Source: Sphingomonadales bacterium (GTDB taxonomy: Bacteria; Bacteroidota; Bacteroidia; Chitinophagales; Chitinophagaceae). From it: DNA of 52,173 nt. Made by a program: the position numbers and the translations under genes. Below the pieces are notes generated by a model, which did not search any database, was not told the DNA's origin, and was given only the letters and a program-made list of their open reading frames with translations. The stretch covers positions 1-52,173 of the forward strand of contig VHAT01000015.1 of NCBI GenBank assembly GCA_016872195.1, read 5' to 3'. This document shows, piece by piece, positions 37,364-47,022 of this stretch; the stretch's first letter is position 1, and each line of letters opens with the position of its first letter.

Positions 37364-38761
37364 ATGGAGTACAGAATCGAGAAAGACACAATGGGCGAGG
37401 TAAAAGTTCCCTTAAAGGCGTATTACGGAGCCCAGACACAACGAAGCATCGATAATTTCAAGATCGCGCAAGACATCAACCGGATGCCAAAAGAAATTAT
37501 CCGGGCCTTTGCTTATTTAAAAAAAGCCGCAGCGCTTACTAACCAAGAAGCCGGTGTATTGCCTGCTGCCAAAGCCAACCTGATCGGTCGGGTATGCGAC
37601 GAGATCTTGGCCGGAAAACTAGATGACTATTTTCCACTTGTTGTATGGCAGACCGGAAGCGGTACGCAAAGCAACATGAATGTAAATGAGGTGATCGCCT
37701 ATCGCGGACATGTGCTAAAAGGAGGAAAGCTGACAGATAAAGAAAAGTTTCTGCATCCCAACGATGATGTCAATAAATCACAATCATCGAACGATACCTT
37801 TCCAACCGCCATGCATATTGCAGCCTATACCATTTTGGTAGAGACTACCCTGCCCGGTATCAAAAAACTACGCGACACGCTGGCTAAGAAAAGTAAACGC
37901 TTCAATAAAGTGGTCAAGATCGGGAGAACGCATTTTATGGATGCCACTCCTCTTACACTCGGTCAAGAATTCAGCGGCTATGTAGCGCAACTCGATCACG
38001 GCATTAAGGCGATCAAAAATTCATTGGCCCATCTTAAGGAACTCGCGCTGGGAGGAACAGCAGTAGGAACCGGCATCAATACACCGAAAGGATACGACAA
38101 GAAGGTGGCAAGACATATTGCCCGACTGACCGGACTGCCCTTTGTTACCGCTCCCAACAAGTTCGAGGCACTGGCGGCACACGATGCCATTGTAGAAGCG
38201 CACGGTGCACTCAAAACAGTGGCCGTAAGTCTGATGAAGATCGCCAATGATATTCGTATGCTTTCTTCGGGTCCACGCAGTGGGATCGGTGAGATCTTTA
38301 TTCCCGATAACGAACCGGGCTCTTCAATTATGCCCGGCAAGGTCAATCCTACTCAATGCGAAGCCCTGACCATGATCGTTGCCCAGGTACTCGGCAATGA
38401 CGTTGCCATCAACGTCGGCGGCGCATCCGGTCATTTTGAGCTGAATGTCTTTAAACCGGTCATGATCTATAATTTCTTACACAGTGCTCGTTTGATCGGA
38501 GAGGGTTGCATTTCGTTCAATGACAAATGTGCCGTTGGAATCGAACCCATCCACTCCAATATTAAAAAACATGTTGACAACTCCCTTATGCTGGTAACGG
38601 CACTCAATACTAAGATCGGCTACTATAAAGCAGCCGAAATTGCCCAAAAAGCACATAAGCAAGGGACCACACTAAAAGAAATGGCCGTACAACTGGGCTA
38701 TGTAACCCCCGAACAATTCGATGCCTGGGTACGTCCCGAAAATATGGTTGGAAAGATCTGA
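37364..38761 (+). CDS. fumC: Fumarate hydratase class II
   Basis: The product is 465 residues, full length for the class II, iron-independent enzyme. Conserved segments include '[14 protein letters not shown]', '[21 protein letters not shown]', '[12 protein letters not shown]', and the flexible SS loop '[11 protein letters not shown]' with Ser320-Ser321, the fumarase/aspartase signature. It hydrates fumarate to malate in the TCA cycle. Succinate from methylmalonyl-CoA enters one step upstream, which fits its neighbours. It lies 6 bp before lspA. Confidence 0.96.
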   Translation: MEYRIEKDTMGEVKVPLKAYYGAQTQRSIDNFKIAQDINRMPKEIIRAFAYLKKAAALTNQEAGVLPAAKANLIGRVCDEILAGKLDDYFPLVVWQTGSGTQSNMNVNEVIAYRGHVLKGGKLTDKEKFLHPNDDVNKSQSSNDTFPTAMHIAAYTILVETTLPGIKKLRDTLAKKSKRFNKVVKIGRTHFMDATPLTLGQEFSGYVAQLDHGIKAIKNSLAHLKELALGGTAVGTGINTPKGYDKKVARHIARLTGLPFVTAPNKFEALAAHDAIVEAHGALKTVAVSLMKIANDIRMLSSGPRSGIGEIFIPDNEPGSSIMPGKVNPTQCEALTMIVAQVLGNDVAINVGGASGHFELNVFKPVMIYNFLHSARLIGEGCISFNDKCAVGIEPIHSNIKKHVDNSLMLVTALNTKIGYYKAAEIAQKAHKQGTTLKEMAVQLGYVTPEQFDAWVRPENMVGKI

Positions 38762-38767
38762 TAGACT

Positions 38768-39469
38768 ATGAAAAAATCACAACAAATCTTTTTATTGATC
38801 GTATTGATCTTGGTGGCAGACCAAGGTCTTAAGCTTTGGATCAAAACCAGCTACCCGACCGGAGAGGTCATGCGCGTTTTTGGATGGGATTGGTTTCGCT
38901 TGCACTTTATAGAGAACTCCGGCATGGCATGGGGTTGGAGATTTGGAAACGATACCGGCAAGATGATCTTGACCTTGTTTCGTTTAGCGGCCGTGATCGG
39001 AGGTACCTGGTACCTACGCAAATTGATCAAAGAAAAACATAGTAATGGATTTTTGATCTGTGCGGCCCTAATCTATGCCGGTGCGGCGGGTAATCTGATC
39101 GATAGTATGTTCTATGGAATGATCTTCGATAAAGGTCTTCACTATAGCCCGGTCATAAATGACTATGTGGGGTATATGGGCATAGCGGAGGCCACGGGAA
39201 ATGGATATAGTTCTTTTTTACATGGCAGCGTGGTAGATATGCTGTACTTTCCCATGATCAGCGGAACCTTCCCCGATTGGTTACCCTTGGTCGGTGGACA
39301 ACCCTTTGAATTTTTTAGTCCCATCTTCAATATTGCGGATGCCTCCATTTCGATCGGTGTGATCGTACTGCTGCTCTTTCAAAAAAGACTAATGGAGAAA
39401 CCTGTCGGTACAAAAACGCCAACGGGGGTCACCAACAGTACCATTTCGGATACTACCGAAACCATGTAA
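38768..39469 (+). CDS. lspA: Lipoprotein signal peptidase (signal peptidase II)
   Basis: The product is 233 residues with four membrane segments. The catalytic aspartates are Asp112 in 'GNLIDSM' and Asp191 in 'FNIADASIS'. An insertion of about 40 residues between them (about 120-165, carrying 'HYSPVINDYVGYMG') and a polar Thr-rich tail make it longer than the 160-170 residues of proteobacterial enzymes; both seem usual for Bacteroidota. It cleaves prolipoproteins in the inner membrane, including presumably the two lipoproteins in this window. Its stop codon is 1 bp from the stop of the convergent murF/alr gene. Confidence 0.92.
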   Translation: MKKSQQIFLLIVLILVADQGLKLWIKTSYPTGEVMRVFGWDWFRLHFIENSGMAWGWRFGNDTGKMILTLFRLAAVIGGTWYLRKLIKEKHSNGFLICAALIYAGAAGNLIDSMFYGMIFDKGLHYSPVINDYVGYMGIAEATGNGYSSFLHGSVVDMLYFPMISGTFPDWLPLVGGQPFEFFSPIFNIADASISIGVIVLLLFQKRLMEKPVGTKTPTGVTNSTISDTTETM

Positions 39470-39470
39470 T

Positions 39471-41870
39471 CTATTGCTCAAAGTAGATACGCTTAACGCG
39501 TTCAGAGATCCCTGTTAAGATCGCGTAGGGTATGGTATGGGCCCAGTCTGCCACTTCTTGTACACGTAGCGAGCCTCCGAATAAGATCACTTCATCTCCT
39601 ACCGACACATCGGTCAGCTCGGTCACATCGATCATGAACATATCCATGCAAATGGTTCCCACGATCGGAACCCGCCTTCCATTGACAAGAACCTGCCCGG
39701 CGCCATTACCCAGTGCCCGAGGATAACCATCGGCATATCCTAATCGAACGGTAGCAATAACAGAGGGCCTTGTCAATATCGTGCGACGGTTATAACTAAT
39801 ACTTTCTCCGGCAGGTAATGATCGCAGCTGGGCAATGGCCGAGCGCAAGGTCGCTACCGGAAGCAGCGAAAGCCCCGGTGCAACTTCTACTCCATACAAA
39901 CCAATACCCAGTCTTATCATATCGAGTTGCAGTTCGGGATGTCGTATGGCAGCGGCAGAATTGGCAATATGCTTAATGATATGATACCCGAGCTTTTTTT
40001 CAAGTAGCGTAGCGGCGGCTGTAAAGCGTTCGAACTGCAAGCGAGTAAACGCATCTTCTTGCGGATCCTCACTGGCGGCCAAATGCGAAAAAATACTTTG
40101 AACCGTAACGGATGCACTTTGTAGTATTTGCTGGACCACCCACTGTATTTGCTCTACGGCCAGCCCTAAACGGTGCAGCCCCGTATCGATCTCCAGATGA
40201 ACCGGGTATCCGATGATCGCTTCTTTTTGCAACCAACTATCAAATGCACTCCACATTTCTATAGAATAGATGACCGGCTCCAGACGATGCGCGATCATGA
40301 TCTCAAAAGAATTGGCCTCGGGATTCATGACCATAATTGGAATGGTAATGCCTGCCTTTCGCAGGGCCACGCCCTCGTCGGCATACGCTACTCCCAAATA
40401 GTCCACCTTATGAAATTGCAACAAAGAAGCTACCTCCGTGGCCCCGCTTCCGTACGCAAAGGCCTTGACCATGGCCATGATACGCGTTGCCGGCTTAAGA
40501 ATATGTTGATACTGATGTAAATTATGGAGTAAGGCCGCCAGATCTATTTCCAGTCTGGTCTCATGCAGTTGATGTTCGAGTACTTGAACAATACGCTCAA
40601 AGGCGAAAGCGCGCGCACCCTTAATCAAAATAGCTTCCCTATTGAAACGAGAAAGCGAGCCGGCTACTAAAAAAGATTCCGTCGACGGGTAGGTCTCCAG
40701 CCGCCATGGGCCGGATACCCGATGGGCCAACAAAGCCTTTGTTAGGCGAGAGCCGATCGCGATTACCCGATCAACGCCTCTTTTTTGCAAGCTGCTGATC
40801 ACCTGAGCATAAAGCATCTCGTCATCGTTAGACTGCTGCAAAAGATCAGATAATATGACCGTCTTTCGAAGCGAACCGGCTTGACGCAATAGAAAATCAA
40901 GGGCAATATCCAGCGAACTGATATCGGCGCTATAACTATCATTGATCAACACGCACTGGTTGATGCCTTTTTTAAGGGTTAGTCGCATATCGACCGGTGC
41001 CAATTGCTTCATTCGATCGGCAATAACAGTGGGCTCATAACCCAAATACAACATAAGTTCCCAACAAGTAACGGCATTTTGAATGGAAGCCTGATCCGAA
41101 AAGGGAATTTCCAATTGAGCTGTACTGGTAAGATCGCCCGGTACGCGTTGTGCAGTAAGCAAGGCACCCGTAGACCTAAGCTCCACCTTGCTCAACTGGA
41201 GCTTAGGCGCTAAGGTTGCGCCGATAAAAAGCTTACGTTTCTCCTGCTCTTTTTGAGAGAGAGAAGTAAATCCCTCACTGTGGGCATCGCCAATATTGGT
41301 AAAGACCCCGATAGTAGGTCGTATCATGTTTGCGAGTCTTTCCATTTCGCCTGGCTGCGAAATACCCGCTTCAAAAATGGCTAGTGTATGATGCGATCGA
41401 AGTTGCCAGATACTCAAGGGCACTCCGATCTGTGAATTAAAACTCTTTGGGCTTCTGACAATGGTATGATCGGGTTGCAATAACTGAAAGAGCCATTCCT
41501 TTACCATGGTCTTGCCATTGCTTCCCGTAATACCGATGACCGGGATCGAAAAACGACTACGATGATATGCCGCCAACTGCTGTAAGGCCTGCAGGGTATC
41601 GGCTACGATAATAAAATTAGCATCGGAGAAGGGTTCTGCTTCTACGGATTGACTGACCACAAAGGTTCTGACTCCTTTTTGATAGAGATCGCCAATAAAA
41701 TCGTGCCCGTTACGACGCGAAGAGATCAATGCAAAAAAAATAGACGTAGTCGGTAAAAATGCGTTACGACTATCGAGCAGCAACTGTTCTACGGGATGGT
41801 CGTTTACAACAACCGAATCGGGAGACAAGATCGAAACAATATCAGATACCGTATAACTGATCGGAGACAT
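39471..41870 (-). CDS. murF/alr: Fused MurF (UDP-MurNAc-tripeptide--D-Ala-D-Ala ligase) and alanine racemase
   Basis: The ATG at 41870 gives 799 residues; the longer frame would overlap gldG. Residues about 1-440 are a Mur ligase with the ATP loop 'GITGSNGKTMVKEW' (Lys120). Residues about 440-799 are an alanine racemase with PLP-lysine Lys469 in 'MAMVKAFAYGSG', Tyr693 in 'ESISYNRR' and 'GTICMDMFMIDVTEL'. The racemase makes D-alanine, and the ligase adds D-Ala-D-Ala to the peptidoglycan precursor, so one chain supplies and uses the same building block. The fusion is frequent in Bacteroidota. In the racemase half the usual 'KANAYGHG' is replaced by 'KAFAYGSG'. The start is 8 bp after the gldG stop. 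Confidence 0.93.
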   Translation of the reverse strand: MSPISYTVSDIVSILSPDSVVVNDHPVEQLLLDSRNAFLPTTSIFFALISSRRNGHDFIGDLYQKGVRTFVVSQSVEAEPFSDANFIIVADTLQALQQLAAYHRSRFSIPVIGITGSNGKTMVKEWLFQLLQPDHTIVRSPKSFNSQIGVPLSIWQLRSHHTLAIFEAGISQPGEMERLANMIRPTIGVFTNIGDAHSEGFTSLSQKEQEKRKLFIGATLAPKLQLSKVELRSTGALLTAQRVPGDLTSTAQLEIPFSDQASIQNAVTCWELMLYLGYEPTVIADRMKQLAPVDMRLTLKKGINQCVLINDSYSADISSLDIALDFLLRQAGSLRKTVILSDLLQQSNDDEMLYAQVISSLQKRGVDRVIAIGSRLTKALLAHRVSGPWRLETYPSTESFLVAGSLSRFNREAILIKGARAFAFERIVQVLEHQLHETRLEIDLAALLHNLHQYQHILKPATRIMAMVKAFAYGSGATEVASLLQFHKVDYLGVAYADEGVALRKAGITIPIMVMNPEANSFEIMIAHRLEPVIYSIEMWSAFDSWLQKEAIIGYPVHLEIDTGLHRLGLAVEQIQWVVQQILQSASVTVQSIFSHLAASEDPQEDAFTRLQFERFTAAATLLEKKLGYHIIKHIANSAAAIRHPELQLDMIRLGIGLYGVEVAPGLSLLPVATLRSAIAQLRSLPAGESISYNRRTILTRPSVIATVRLGYADGYPRALGNGAGQVLVNGRRVPIVGTICMDMFMIDVTELTDVSVGDEVILFGGSLRVQEVADWAHTIPYAILTGISERVKRIYFEQ

Positions 41871-41878
41871 AATAGATC

Positions 41879-43642
41879 TTAGCGAGTATAAGCGCGTTTT
41901 CTCCACGTCTGGTAAAGCAGTCCGCCCAGCGAAAGTAAAAGCAGGGGCAGACCAATACAGATGAGTTGCCATCGAAACTTCTGCTCTTTCACCTGAGGAC
42001 CATCCAGCAAGCGTAAAACCAATTCTTTGCTACGAACCTGGGCCAAGGCCGGATCACTTACCAGATACTCTACCGCATTGAGTAAAAAATCGCGATTGGC
42101 CACAGGTAAAAAATAGTTGGCCGCCGGTCCCTGATTCATGGCCTCTAAAAGCGTGTATTTGTTCCAACCCATTTGGATCGGTTCAACACCTCCCCTGGGA
42201 TCGGGCTGACCCGACTGGTCGAACAATGGAATATACTCGTTCAAGACCAAGTCGCCGTCTGCCACCAAGATCATAGCGGTATTCTCTGATTGGCTGCGAA
42301 AACTTTGCCCCACAGACTTCCAGGCATCCAGCTGCGCAAGAGAAGCGCGATTCTTAAAAAGAGAAGGGAACGATCCCTCGAGCAATACAGCGGCCGGAAT
42401 ACCGGCGCGATTGAACTTTTCATTATCGGGAACAATACTGTTCTCGTTTAGCGAAACAAGCGCAGGCGTACTAATAGTGCGCGCTCTCTCGCTGCTGATC
42501 AGTACAGGGTATTTTTTGATACCGGGAACCGCGATCGTATCAATGGAGTGTACAAAACGAGTACCAATGTAGCCAGGGGTATGCAACTTACTTTCAGCGG
42601 CCGACAGCAAGGGGAAGTAATTCCAGGGTAAGAATTCGTTTTGCGGCCGATCAGGTGTGCCCCCCACCTGCATGTAGGTGAATTCACAACGCAAGTCCAT
42701 CAACAGATCGGTATTGATCCGGGCTCCATAGCGAAAGAATAGATCTTCGAGTTGAAGCCCCCTTTCAAAAGCAACCATATCAGGCCTGCGGGCAAAACTG
42801 TCCATTTCGGCGTAGAGATTATCAATAAAGCAAAGCAGCTTACCCCCACGCATCACAAATTGATCGATCTTGAACTTATCTTGTTCCGAAAAGGCAAGCG
42901 CAGGCTTGACCAATAAGAGCAGATCCACCTCGTTGGGGACCAAGGGCTGACGCGTCAGGTCTAAGGACCTTAACTCATAATTATCCTCCAAGGCCACCCG
43001 CAACTGATACGTGCGCTCATCGACTGGTTCGCCGTGTCCGGTTTCATAGGCAATCCCCGGTTTATCGGTATGGATCAACTTTTCGATAGCACTTACAAAC
43101 TGGTATTCGAGCAAGGCCTCAGCTGTATTCAACTCCGTTTGGGTAATGGACCGACTCGCGCCGGGAAACAACGTAACCAGTTGCGAACGTCCCTGGTATG
43201 TAACCAGCGCCACCGGAAAAATGATATTGCTCGATTGGCCTTCTTCTTTTTGTACGGTCAAATTGATATTGAGTGCCCCCAGACGCATCAATGAATCTGA
43301 CCAGGGCTTTCCATCGGGAGCGAGTGCAGCGGGCGACAGGAACTGATATTGAACATGGGCCGGATCGAGTTGCTTGAACAAGCTTAACAATTGGTCGGTA
43401 GAGGCCTGAAGCTTTCTGAAACCAGAGGGAAAGCTTCCTTTCAAAAAAACAGTAACCTCCAGGGGGGCTTCGAGTTGATCCAGTAACTGCGAGGTAGCTT
43501 TGCTAACCGTATATCGTTTTTCTTTGGTCAGATCGAAACGAAAAGGAATAAAACTGGCAAGCGCATTCGTGAGTACGAAAACTAGTATAGCAATCGGTAC
43601 ACCGTACCACTTCGAATAAAATAAGTATAGAGATCTTTTCAT
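41879..43642 (-). CDS. gldG: GldG, gliding-motility ABC transporter component
   Basis: The product is 587 residues. A single N-terminal membrane span (about 15-35, 'IAILVFVLTNALASFIPF') is followed by 'DLTKEKRYTVSKATSQLL', the family opening. A large periplasmic part resembles the GldG/ABC-type uncharacterised transport domain ('AYETGHGEP', 'VDLLLLVKPALAFSEQD'), and a C-terminal span occupies about 560-580 (LICIGLPLLLLSLGGLLY). GldG works with GldF and the ATPase GldA, which is not in the window; loss of these proteins stops gliding in Flavobacterium johnsoniae. It starts 1 bp after gldF and is followed by murF/alr. Confidence 0.9.
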   Translation of the reverse strand: MKRSLYLFYSKWYGVPIAILVFVLTNALASFIPFRFDLTKEKRYTVSKATSQLLDQLEAPLEVTVFLKGSFPSGFRKLQASTDQLLSLFKQLDPAHVQYQFLSPAALAPDGKPWSDSLMRLGALNINLTVQKEEGQSSNIIFPVALVTYQGRSQLVTLFPGASRSITQTELNTAEALLEYQFVSAIEKLIHTDKPGIAYETGHGEPVDERTYQLRVALEDNYELRSLDLTRQPLVPNEVDLLLLVKPALAFSEQDKFKIDQFVMRGGKLLCFIDNLYAEMDSFARRPDMVAFERGLQLEDLFFRYGARINTDLLMDLRCEFTYMQVGGTPDRPQNEFLPWNYFPLLSAAESKLHTPGYIGTRFVHSIDTIAVPGIKKYPVLISSERARTISTPALVSLNENSIVPDNEKFNRAGIPAAVLLEGSFPSLFKNRASLAQLDAWKSVGQSFRSQSENTAMILVADGDLVLNEYIPLFDQSGQPDPRGGVEPIQMGWNKYTLLEAMNQGPAANYFLPVANRDFLLNAVEYLVSDPALAQVRSKELVLRLLDGPQVKEQKFRWQLICIGLPLLLLSLGGLLYQTWRKRAYTR

Positions 43643-43643
43643 C

Positions 43644-44363
43644 TTAACGCTGTAAAAGATTACGAATGGTCAAGAAAAAGAATAATAGACCCATACTGAT
43701 AAAATAGATCAGATCGCGACTATCGACCAACCCCCGACTGATACTTTGGTAATGTTGATCGATCCCAAGCCACTCGATCCAATAATCGGCCCCGGCCGAA
43801 AAAACAGGCAAACGGCTAATGGCAGTAAAACCATAATAGAGCAACACGGAAACAACCAGGGCTAGCAGAAAGGCCACTACTGTATTGGCCGTAAGACTGC
43901 TACAGAATACACCGATCATGGTAAAAACAGCGGCCAGTAAGAACAAACCCAAATAAGAACCCACTACGGCTCCTTTGTCAAGACCTTCGCCCGTGGCCAG
44001 CGATTCAATAGCGACGCCATAGATAAAGGTAGGCAGCAAGGCGATCAAGACCACCAGCAAAGCGCCAAGGTATTTTCCTAAAACAAGGCTTGCTTTTGAA
44101 AGAGGTTGTGTGGCCAAGAGTTCGTAGGTGCCGGTCCGAAACTCTTCGGCGAAACTGCGCATGGTAATGGCGGGTATCAACAATAAGAGTAACCAAGGTG
44201 CCAATACAAAAAAACGATCTAGCGTGGCGTATCCGAAATCAAGGATATTGTCTTCGAATACGAAGAGCACCAGTCCGGAAGCCGCTAAGAAAACAGCCAC
44301 CACCAGGTAGCCGGTCAGACTACCGAAGAATTGCCTCAACTCTTTTTTACAAAGTGGCCACAT
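43644..44363 (-). CDS. gldF: GldF, gliding-motility ABC transporter permease
   Basis: The product is 239 residues with six hydrophobic spans. It opens 'MWPLCKKELRQFFGSLTGYL', as ABC-2 type permeases of this family do, and contains the conserved 'TMRSFAEEFRTGTYELLATQPL' region after the second span. Together with GldG it forms the membrane part of the Gld transporter. It is the first gene of the gldF-gldG-murF/alr run and lies just downstream of the isc-operon terminator; a TACTTTAG element 5 bases before the ATG resembles a degenerate TAnnTTTG box. Confidence 0.92.
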   Translation of the reverse strand: MWPLCKKELRQFFGSLTGYLVVAVFLAASGLVLFVFEDNILDFGYATLDRFFVLAPWLLLLLIPAITMRSFAEEFRTGTYELLATQPLSKASLVLGKYLGALLVVLIALLPTFIYGVAIESLATGEGLDKGAVVGSYLGLFLLAAVFTMIGVFCSSLTANTVVAFLLALVVSVLLYYGFTAISRLPVFSAGADYWIEWLGIDQHYQSISRGLVDSRDLIYFISMGLLFFFLTIRNLLQR

Positions 44364-44391
44364 GTTGCTAAAGTACTAAGTTAAGCGCAAC

Positions 44392-44425
44392 AAAAAAGGC
44401 TGCTCCCGAACAGAAGCAGCCTTTT
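44392..44425 (-). terminator. Intrinsic terminator of the isc operon
   Basis: An 11-bp stem (AAAAGGCTGCT with AGCAGCCTTTT, 44394-44404 and 44415-44425) with a 10-base loop is followed on the minus strand by a six-T run. It begins 16 bp after the iscA stop and separates iscSUA from gldFG. Confidence 0.88.
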
Positions 44426-44441
44426 AAGAAGAGATTATGTT

Positions 44442-44822
44442 TTAAACGGCAAAACTTTCACCACATCCACAGGTACGACTGGCATTGGGATTACTAAAGA
44501 AGAACCCTTTACCATTGAGACCGTCGGAAAAATCGAGGGTGGTATTGACCAGGTATAAAAAACTCTTGAGGTCTGTTACCACCTTGATCCCATTATCCTC
44601 GAAAACCTGATCCATCGCCTTTTGCTCGTTATCGAAATCAAGTTTATAGCTAAGTCCTGAGCAACCCCCACCCACCACACTCACGCGCAAAAAATAGGAA
44701 TCGTCTCCAGCTACACCGGCATCACCGAGTAATTGTAATACTTTCTCACGGGCCTTGTCACTTACATAAATGACATTGGCCATTTGAGCAGGAGCCGACA
44801 AAGTAGTAGTCTCAGCAGACAT
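44442..44822 (-). CDS. iscA: A-type iron-sulfur carrier (HesB/IscA family)
   Basis: The product is 126 residues. The three cysteines of the family are Cys54 in 'GGGCSGLSY' and Cys118/Cys120 in 'TCGCGESF', which bind or carry an Fe-S cluster. The first 15 residues are a short extension not needed for the fold; Met14 would be an alternative start. It follows iscU by 5 bp and closes the iscS-iscU-iscA unit. IscA-type proteins hand clusters to apoproteins in the cytosol. Confidence 0.93.
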   Translation of the reverse strand: MSAETTTLSAPAQMANVIYVSDKAREKVLQLLGDAGVAGDDSYFLRVSVVGGGCSGLSYKLDFDNEQKAMDQVFEDNGIKVVTDLKSFLYLVNTTLDFSDGLNGKGFFFSNPNASRTCGCGESFAV

Positions 44823-44827
44823 AGAAA

Positions 44828-45247
44828 TTAATGCACTCCTTTTTCTTCGAATTGCAACTCTTCGAGTCCGTTCTTCTTGCGATAATCATTAATGGCCGCT
44901 TTAACGGCATCTTCGGCTAAGACCGAACAGTGGATCTTTACCGGAGGCAGGTTGAGTTCCTCCACGATGGTCATATTATCGATCTTGACCGCCTCATCGA
45001 CTGTTTTTCCTTTGAGCCACTCTGTGGCCAACGAAGAAGAGGCAATGGCAGAGCCGCATCCAAAGGTCTTGAACTTGGCATCTTTAATAACACCGGTCGT
45101 ATCATCTACTTCAATTTGTAAACGCATTACGTCGCCGCACTCGGGCGCACCGACCAATCCGGTACCGACATTATTCTTGCTCTTATCGAGGGTGCCTACA
45201 TTTTTGGGATGCTGATAATGGTCGATTACTTTTTCTGAATATGCCAT
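44828..45247 (-). CDS. iscU: Iron-sulfur cluster scaffold IscU
   Basis: The product is 139 residues with cluster-ligand cysteines Cys37 (APECGDV), Cys64 (FGCGSA) and Cys107 (IHCSVLA), and Asp39. The 'LPPVK' segment (100-104) is the motif recognised by the HscA chaperone in other bacteria, although hscA/hscB are not in the window. It assembles Fe-S clusters using sulfur delivered by IscS. It lies 36 bp after iscS. Confidence 0.95.
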   Translation of the reverse strand: MAYSEKVIDHYQHPKNVGTLDKSKNNVGTGLVGAPECGDVMRLQIEVDDTTGVIKDAKFKTFGCGSAIASSSLATEWLKGKTVDEAVKIDNMTIVEELNLPPVKIHCSVLAEDAVKAAINDYRKKNGLEELQFEEKGVH

Positions 45248-45283
45248 AACTGAATTATTATAATAGTATAAAGTTAAAAAAAA

Positions 45284-46501
45284 TCAATGATGTGCCCACT
45301 CGATGGTGTTCAGGTCAATGCCTTCCTTGAACATCTCCCACAGGGGGCTCATGTCTCGAAGCTTATTGACCGTATTGGTTACTTGTTCAATGGTATAATC
45401 GATCTGCTCATCGGTCGTGTAGCGACCCAACCCAAATCGAAGTGAGCTGTGGGCCAGATCATCACCCAGACCCAGGGCCTTTAATACATAAGAAGGTTCC
45501 AACGAGGCCGAGGTACAAGCCGAGCCAGAGGATAAGGCAATATTTTTATTGAAGCCCATCATCAACCCCTCTCCCTCTACATATTTGAAAGAGATATTCG
45601 AAACATGCGGTAAGCGATGCTCTTTGTCTCCATTCAGATATGATTCTTCGACTTTCAAGAGCGACTGCTCTAACTTATCGCGCATCTTGATAATACGGGC
45701 CGTATCGGCTTCCATCTCGTTCATACAGATCTCGCAGGCCTTTCCAAACCCAACGATACCCGGCACGTTAAGAGTGCCGCTGCGCATACCTCTTTCGTGA
45801 CCGCCCCCATCGATTTGTGCCGTTACTTTTACGCGGGGATTCTTGCGGCGCACATAAAGCGCACCCACACCTTTTGGACCATACATTTTATGCGCTGTAA
45901 AGGCCATCAGGTCAATACCATCTTTGTTTACATCGACCGGGATCTTACCGACGGCCTGTACCCCGTCGGAAAAAACCAGCACCCCATGCTTGCGGGCAAT
46001 GGCACTGATCTCGCGCATGGGCATAATGGTACCAATTTCGTTATTGGCATACATTATGGCGATCAGGATCGTAGTGGGTTTAATAGCCGCTTCCAATTCG
46101 GCCAGGTCAATAAGCCCATTGGGTTTTACATTGAGATAAGTGACCTCGGCACCTTCTTTTTCAAGATGACGGCAGGTATCCAATACGGCTTTATGTTCGA
46201 TGTTGCAGGTAATGATATGATTACCCTTGCTGGCGTACATTTCAAAGACTCCCTTGATACCCAGGTTATCTCCTTCGGTGGCACCAGAGGTAAAAATGAT
46301 CTCCTTTGGGTCGGCACCGATCAATTTGGCCACCTGCTCGCGGGCATAATCGACGGCTTCCTCGGCTTGCCAGCCAAAGGAGTGATTACGGCTGGCGGCA
46401 TTGCCAAAACTATTGGTAAAATAGGGTATCATGGCCTCCACTACACGAGGGTCACAGGGGGTAGTAGCGTTATGGTCTAAATAAATGGGAAATTGCAACA
46501 T
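45284..46501 (-). CDS. iscS: Cysteine desulfurase IscS
   Basis: The product is 405 residues, the normal length. The PLP-binding Lys205 is in '[12 protein letters not shown]' and the persulfide-carrying Cys329 is in '[17 protein letters not shown]'; these are close to the E. coli positions. 'YLDHNATTP' and '[12 protein letters not shown]' are also conserved. It removes sulfur from cysteine and passes it to IscU. It begins the iscS-iscU-iscA unit; no iscR regulator, ferredoxin or hscBA genes accompany it. It is divergent from the methylmalonyl-CoA epimerase gene, with 108 bp between them. Confidence 0.95.
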   Translation of the reverse strand: MLQFPIYLDHNATTPCDPRVVEAMIPYFTNSFGNAASRNHSFGWQAEEAVDYAREQVAKLIGADPKEIIFTSGATEGDNLGIKGVFEMYASKGNHIITCNIEHKAVLDTCRHLEKEGAEVTYLNVKPNGLIDLAELEAAIKPTTILIAIMYANNEIGTIMPMREISAIARKHGVLVFSDGVQAVGKIPVDVNKDGIDLMAFTAHKMYGPKGVGALYVRRKNPRVKVTAQIDGGGHERGMRSGTLNVPGIVGFGKACEICMNEMEADTARIIKMRDKLEQSLLKVEESYLNGDKEHRLPHVSNISFKYVEGEGLMMGFNKNIALSSGSACTSASLEPSYVLKALGLGDDLAHSSLRFGLGRYTTDEQIDYTIEQVTNTVNKLRDMSPLWEMFKEGIDLNTIEWAHH

Positions 46502-46609
46502 AATGAGCTTCTTATTTTATCTGTATAAAACGCGAAATTATCGCAAAAGGTTCTATCTGAATGCGCTAATTTCATGGTAATACGATTGTTTCACTATTAT
46601 TAACAAATA

Positions 46610-47011
46610 ATGAAAAAGATTGAACATATTGGCATTGCTGTTTCGTCGCTGAGCGAGGCCATCCCCCTTTACGAAAAACTGCTGAACACGCCTTGTTATA
46701 AGACCGAAAGCGTTGAGAACGAGAAGGTAAACACCGCCTTTTTTTTAACAGGCCAAAGCAAGGTCGAATTACTGGAAAGTACCGACCCCGAGGGAGTGAT
46801 CGCCAAATTTATTGCCAACAAAGGCCAAGGGCTTCATCATATTGCCTTTGAAGTAGATGATATCTATGCAGAAATGCGAAGACTAGAGCAAGAGGGCTTT
46901 ACCTTATTGCAGCAAGAACCTAAAAAAGGCGCGGACAATAAGCTGATCTGTTTTTTACATCCTCGCTCTACGCAGGGGGTATTGATTGAGATCTGTCAAG
47001 AGATCCGCTAA
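46610..47011 (+). CDS. mce: Methylmalonyl-CoA epimerase
   Basis: The product is 133 residues, a pair of glyoxalase-fold (VOC) modules. Metal-ligand candidates are His6 in 'EHIGIAVS', His in 'GLHHIAFEVDD' and Glu in 'GVLIEICQ'; 'KVELLES' and 'DNKLICFLHP' are further family motifs. It converts between the (S) and (R) forms of methylmalonyl-CoA, linking propionyl-CoA to succinyl-CoA. A separate B12-binding domain gene in this window suggests the rest of the pathway. It is alone on the plus strand and converges on rnc with 11 bp between stops. Confidence 0.93.
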   Translation: MKKIEHIGIAVSSLSEAIPLYEKLLNTPCYKTESVENEKVNTAFFLTGQSKVELLESTDPEGVIAKFIANKGQGLHHIAFEVDDIYAEMRRLEQEGFTLLQQEPKKGADNKLICFLHPRSTQGVLIEICQEIR

Positions 47012-47022
47012 ACCGACGCTCC

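Noticed and set aside
41871-41972. Longer N-terminus of murF/alr
   Set aside because: It overlaps the 3' end of gldG and has no MurF-like sequence; the ATG at 41870 fits the family.
45797-46480. 227-codon plus-strand frame opposite iscS
   Set aside because: It is antisense to the PLP-lysine region of iscS and has no domain of its own.
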